A stretch of DNA of 64,000 nucleotides from Shewanella electrica (lineage in GTDB: Bacteria > Pseudomonadota > Gammaproteobacteria > Enterobacterales > Shewanellaceae), in NCBI RefSeq assembly GCF_022321485.1, contig NZ_JAKOGG010000013.1, positions 1 through 64,000 of the forward strand, read 5' to 3'. Below, piece after piece: positions 62,474 to 64,000 of this stretch (the stretch's first letter is position 1; each line of letters starts with the position of its first letter). The notes under the pieces were generated by a model. It made no database searches, was not told where the DNA came from, and saw only the letters and a list, made by a program, of their open reading frames with translations. The position numbers and the translations under genes were made by a program.

Positions 62474-62629
62474 TTAAGACTGAACTGCACTACTTAATTG
62501 AGCTTGCGACTTTTTAGGCTCTGATACTCTCTGATTGATCAGCTGCTGTTGCCACTGTGGCCATTGGGAAACTTTTTGATTAACTTTCTCAACATGTTTT
62601 AACAATGCTTGGTTATCAGCCTTTTTCAT
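62474..62629 (-). CDS. Small unknown protein downstream of the deaminase
   Basis: A 51-residue ORF, only 9 bp after the deaminase stop and on the same strand. It starts MKKADNQALLKHVEKVN and contains the striking WPQWQQQLINQR segment (two Trp). It ends in a Ser/Gln-rich tail. Similar short proteins seem to recur beside defence genes in marine gammaproteobacterial islands, but I cannot name a family. The ribosome-binding site is weak. It is predicted amphipathic helical. Confidence 0.6.
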   Translation of the reverse strand: MKKADNQALLKHVEKVNQKVSQWPQWQQQLINQRVSEPKKSQAQLSSAVQS

Positions 62630-62638
62630 AACTCAGCC

Positions 62639-64000
62639 CTATTTGTCTGATGTGTATTCACTATATATATCTAATTGTTTTCCAAGGATAAAGGTAGATA
62701 TATCTTCTTTTGTGATGTAACTAAATTCATTTTCAGCTAATCTTAGCTTAGCTGATTCTTTATGCCAGTCTAGCACTTTTCCATCAGAATCCTTCCTTTT
62801 AATTTTTCGGCCACTCCCCAAATTCATAGAGAATAAATTAAGAAAACTCCTTGGACCAACGCCAACAAACGGCTCAAAAGCTACCTTATCAGATGACTGT
62901 TCTTCCGATATAGAATCACTATGAAACTCAAATGCTTTACTTTTGGCATACGGTTCTACATATACAACCCGCATCACTCCTGATGCGATGATATGCTTAG
63001 CACAGTTATGGCATGGAAAGGTTGTGCAGTACAGAGTTGTTCCAAAAGTGCTATTATTTGAGCGACCGCATGAGAGTATGGCTTCCATCTCTGCGTGTAC
63101 GATTCGCCCATACTCAGTAATGTCTTTCAAACCGGTTTTAGCTAACTGGGAAGATAGAGCTTTTTTGAAAGATCCTTGCGATTCTTGTGAAAAAGATTTG
63201 GTTTCAGTAATGCTATTCAAATCTATGTTTTGAACAATGTCGCTTAACAGCTCACTTATCGTTTGCTTGTTTGTATCAAAACCTCTGGTGTAATCCCGTC
63301 CGTCATGCACATCGACGTAATGAGCTTGCTTTGAATCTAATATAGGCCAGTACAGCCCTCCATTAGCTTTAGGTACATCATTAGCACCGGTTGAGATAAT
63401 GTTACTGTCTTTAGTAAGTACAGCTCCAACTTGCCTAGAAAGATCCGCTGAACGAACGGATGCCGCAAACGCCATATACATCGCGAATTCATCGAATGTT
63501 GGAGTGGTATAAGGATGACCAAAGATTAACTTAAAGACTCGTTCAATATCTGCTCTGTTTTTGTCAGCGTTTTGATCTTCATTAATAAAAAAATCTGACA
63601 AATGAAAGGTATCACGAGTATGTTGACCATGCCCATCTTTCTCTTGAGCATCTCTTTCAATCAAATGGTCAATTATTTCGTCTGAATCAGCACTTCGCCT
63701 TTTTGCTTCTAATGTACTTCTACGTTTTTCTTCACTAGCGTGTATACCCAGAACAAACAACCTGTCCCCATAAACATCTCTAAGAACTTTAACTTCCTCT
63801 GGGTGTTTGAGAGACCTTATTATCCATGCATGTTTATCAAGCGGTTTAGGTTCTTCATGCTCACCTTTACTGGCTCTCATTTCAGCAATTTTTGCAATAG
63901 CAGCATGAGCTAATGCCCCATTATCTCGGCAAATATCACGATAAATATTCCCAGCTGACATCATGTGGTTAATAGATGCTAGCTTAGTTAACGCTCTTTC
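62639..64000 (-). CDS. avcD: AvcD-type cytidine/dCMP deaminase, N-terminus beyond the window
   Basis: The visible 453 codons are open to the right edge, so the true start is outside; an internal ATG at 63964 is not the start (upstream residues ERALTKLASINH continue the fold). The C-terminal domain is a dCMP-deaminase: zinc ligands HAEMEAIL and PCHNCAKHI, with SRQVGAVL upstream. The region before it (KHAWIIRSLKHPEEVKVL, VYGDRLFVLGIHA) matches the P-loop-linked N-terminal part of AvcD. AvcD depletes deoxycytidine nucleotides on phage infection and is held inactive by the AvcI RNA encoded upstream, which would be outside the window. Confidence 0.85.
   Translation of the reverse strand, partial: ERALTKLASINHMMSAGNIYRDICRDNGALAHAAIAKIAEMRASKGEHEEPKPLDKHAWIIRSLKHPEEVKVLRDVYGDRLFVLGIHASEEKRRSTLEAKRRSADSDEIIDHLIERDAQEKDGHGQHTRDTFHLSDFFINEDQNADKNRADIERVFKLIFGHPYTTPTFDEFAMYMAFAASVRSADLSRQVGAVLTKDSNIISTGANDVPKANGGLYWPILDSKQAHYVDVHDGRDYTRGFDTNKQTISELLSDIVQNIDLNSITETKSFSQESQGSFKKALSSQLAKTGLKDITEYGRIVHAEMEAILSCGRSNNSTFGTTLYCTTFPCHNCAKHIIASGVMRVVYVEPYAKSKAFEFHSDSISEEQSSDKVAFEPFVGVGPRSFLNLFSMNLGSGRKIKRKDSDGKVLDWHKESAKLRLAENEFSYITKEDISTFILGKQLDIYSEYTSDK

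Overview
The window looks like a chromosomal segment of a Shewanella-type gammaproteobacterium. This rests on gene order (mraZ-rsmH-ftsLI-murEF-mraY-murD-ftsW-murGC-ftsQAZ-lpxC with no ddl, then M23 peptidase/dciA/secA; leuABCD; radC-rpmBG; coaBC-dut-slmA; pyrE-rph-yicC) and on protein sequence; no rRNA body is present to confirm it. About 45.9 kb is ordinary core genome. The last 18 kb or so is a genomic island that starts at the 3' end of yicC and runs off the right edge.

Layout. (1) 1-480: a strong leftward rRNA-operon-type P1 promoter (-10 TATAAT, GC-rich discriminator) firing out of the window, then the secA terminator. (2) 487-21662: the division and cell wall (dcw) cluster, almost entirely on the minus strand and tightly overlapping. 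It is headed by an mraZ promoter with three MraZ boxes and ends with ftsZ, lpxC, an M23 peptidase, secA and the divergently read dciA. (3) 21650-25015: sparse region with a small basic protein, a FadL-type porin and two diverged copies of an intergenic repeat. (4) 25016-29966: leuABCD on the minus strand with a classical attenuator; a 21-residue leader peptide rich in Leu codons (leuL) is present. (5) 30183-37896: a TPR/degenerate-GGDEF membrane protein, recQ, rarD, argA (with a tandem ARG-box operator), rpmG, rpmB and radC. (6) 38084-45863: coaBC-dut-slmA, an S9 peptidase, folE, pyrE, rph and yicC.

(7) 45864-64000: the island. A P4-type tyrosine integrase lies directly after yicC behind an array of GGTTACT repeats. 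Next come a coiled-coil unknown, two AlpA-like regulators in tandem, and a YagK/YfjJ (inovirus Gp2-like) putative HUH replication protein preceded by a perfect hairpin and three iteron-like repeats. An HGGxSTG protein, a zinc-ribbon ORF broken by an in-frame TGA exactly where a Cys is expected, and an orphan AbrB/MazE-like protein follow. The cargo is defence: an uncharacterised 223-residue protein, a 429-residue HNH nuclease, a type I restriction-modification operon (hsdM-hsdS-hsdR plus an M48-like metallopeptidase) with a Septu-like ptuA-ptuB pair between hsdS and hsdR, and at the right edge an AvcD-type cytidine deaminase (N-terminus outside the window) followed by a 51-residue unknown.

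The most novel parts are the left-hand unknowns of the defence block (51080-53120), the Rep/hairpin/iteron module, and the small ORF after the deaminase. Everything else matches known families.
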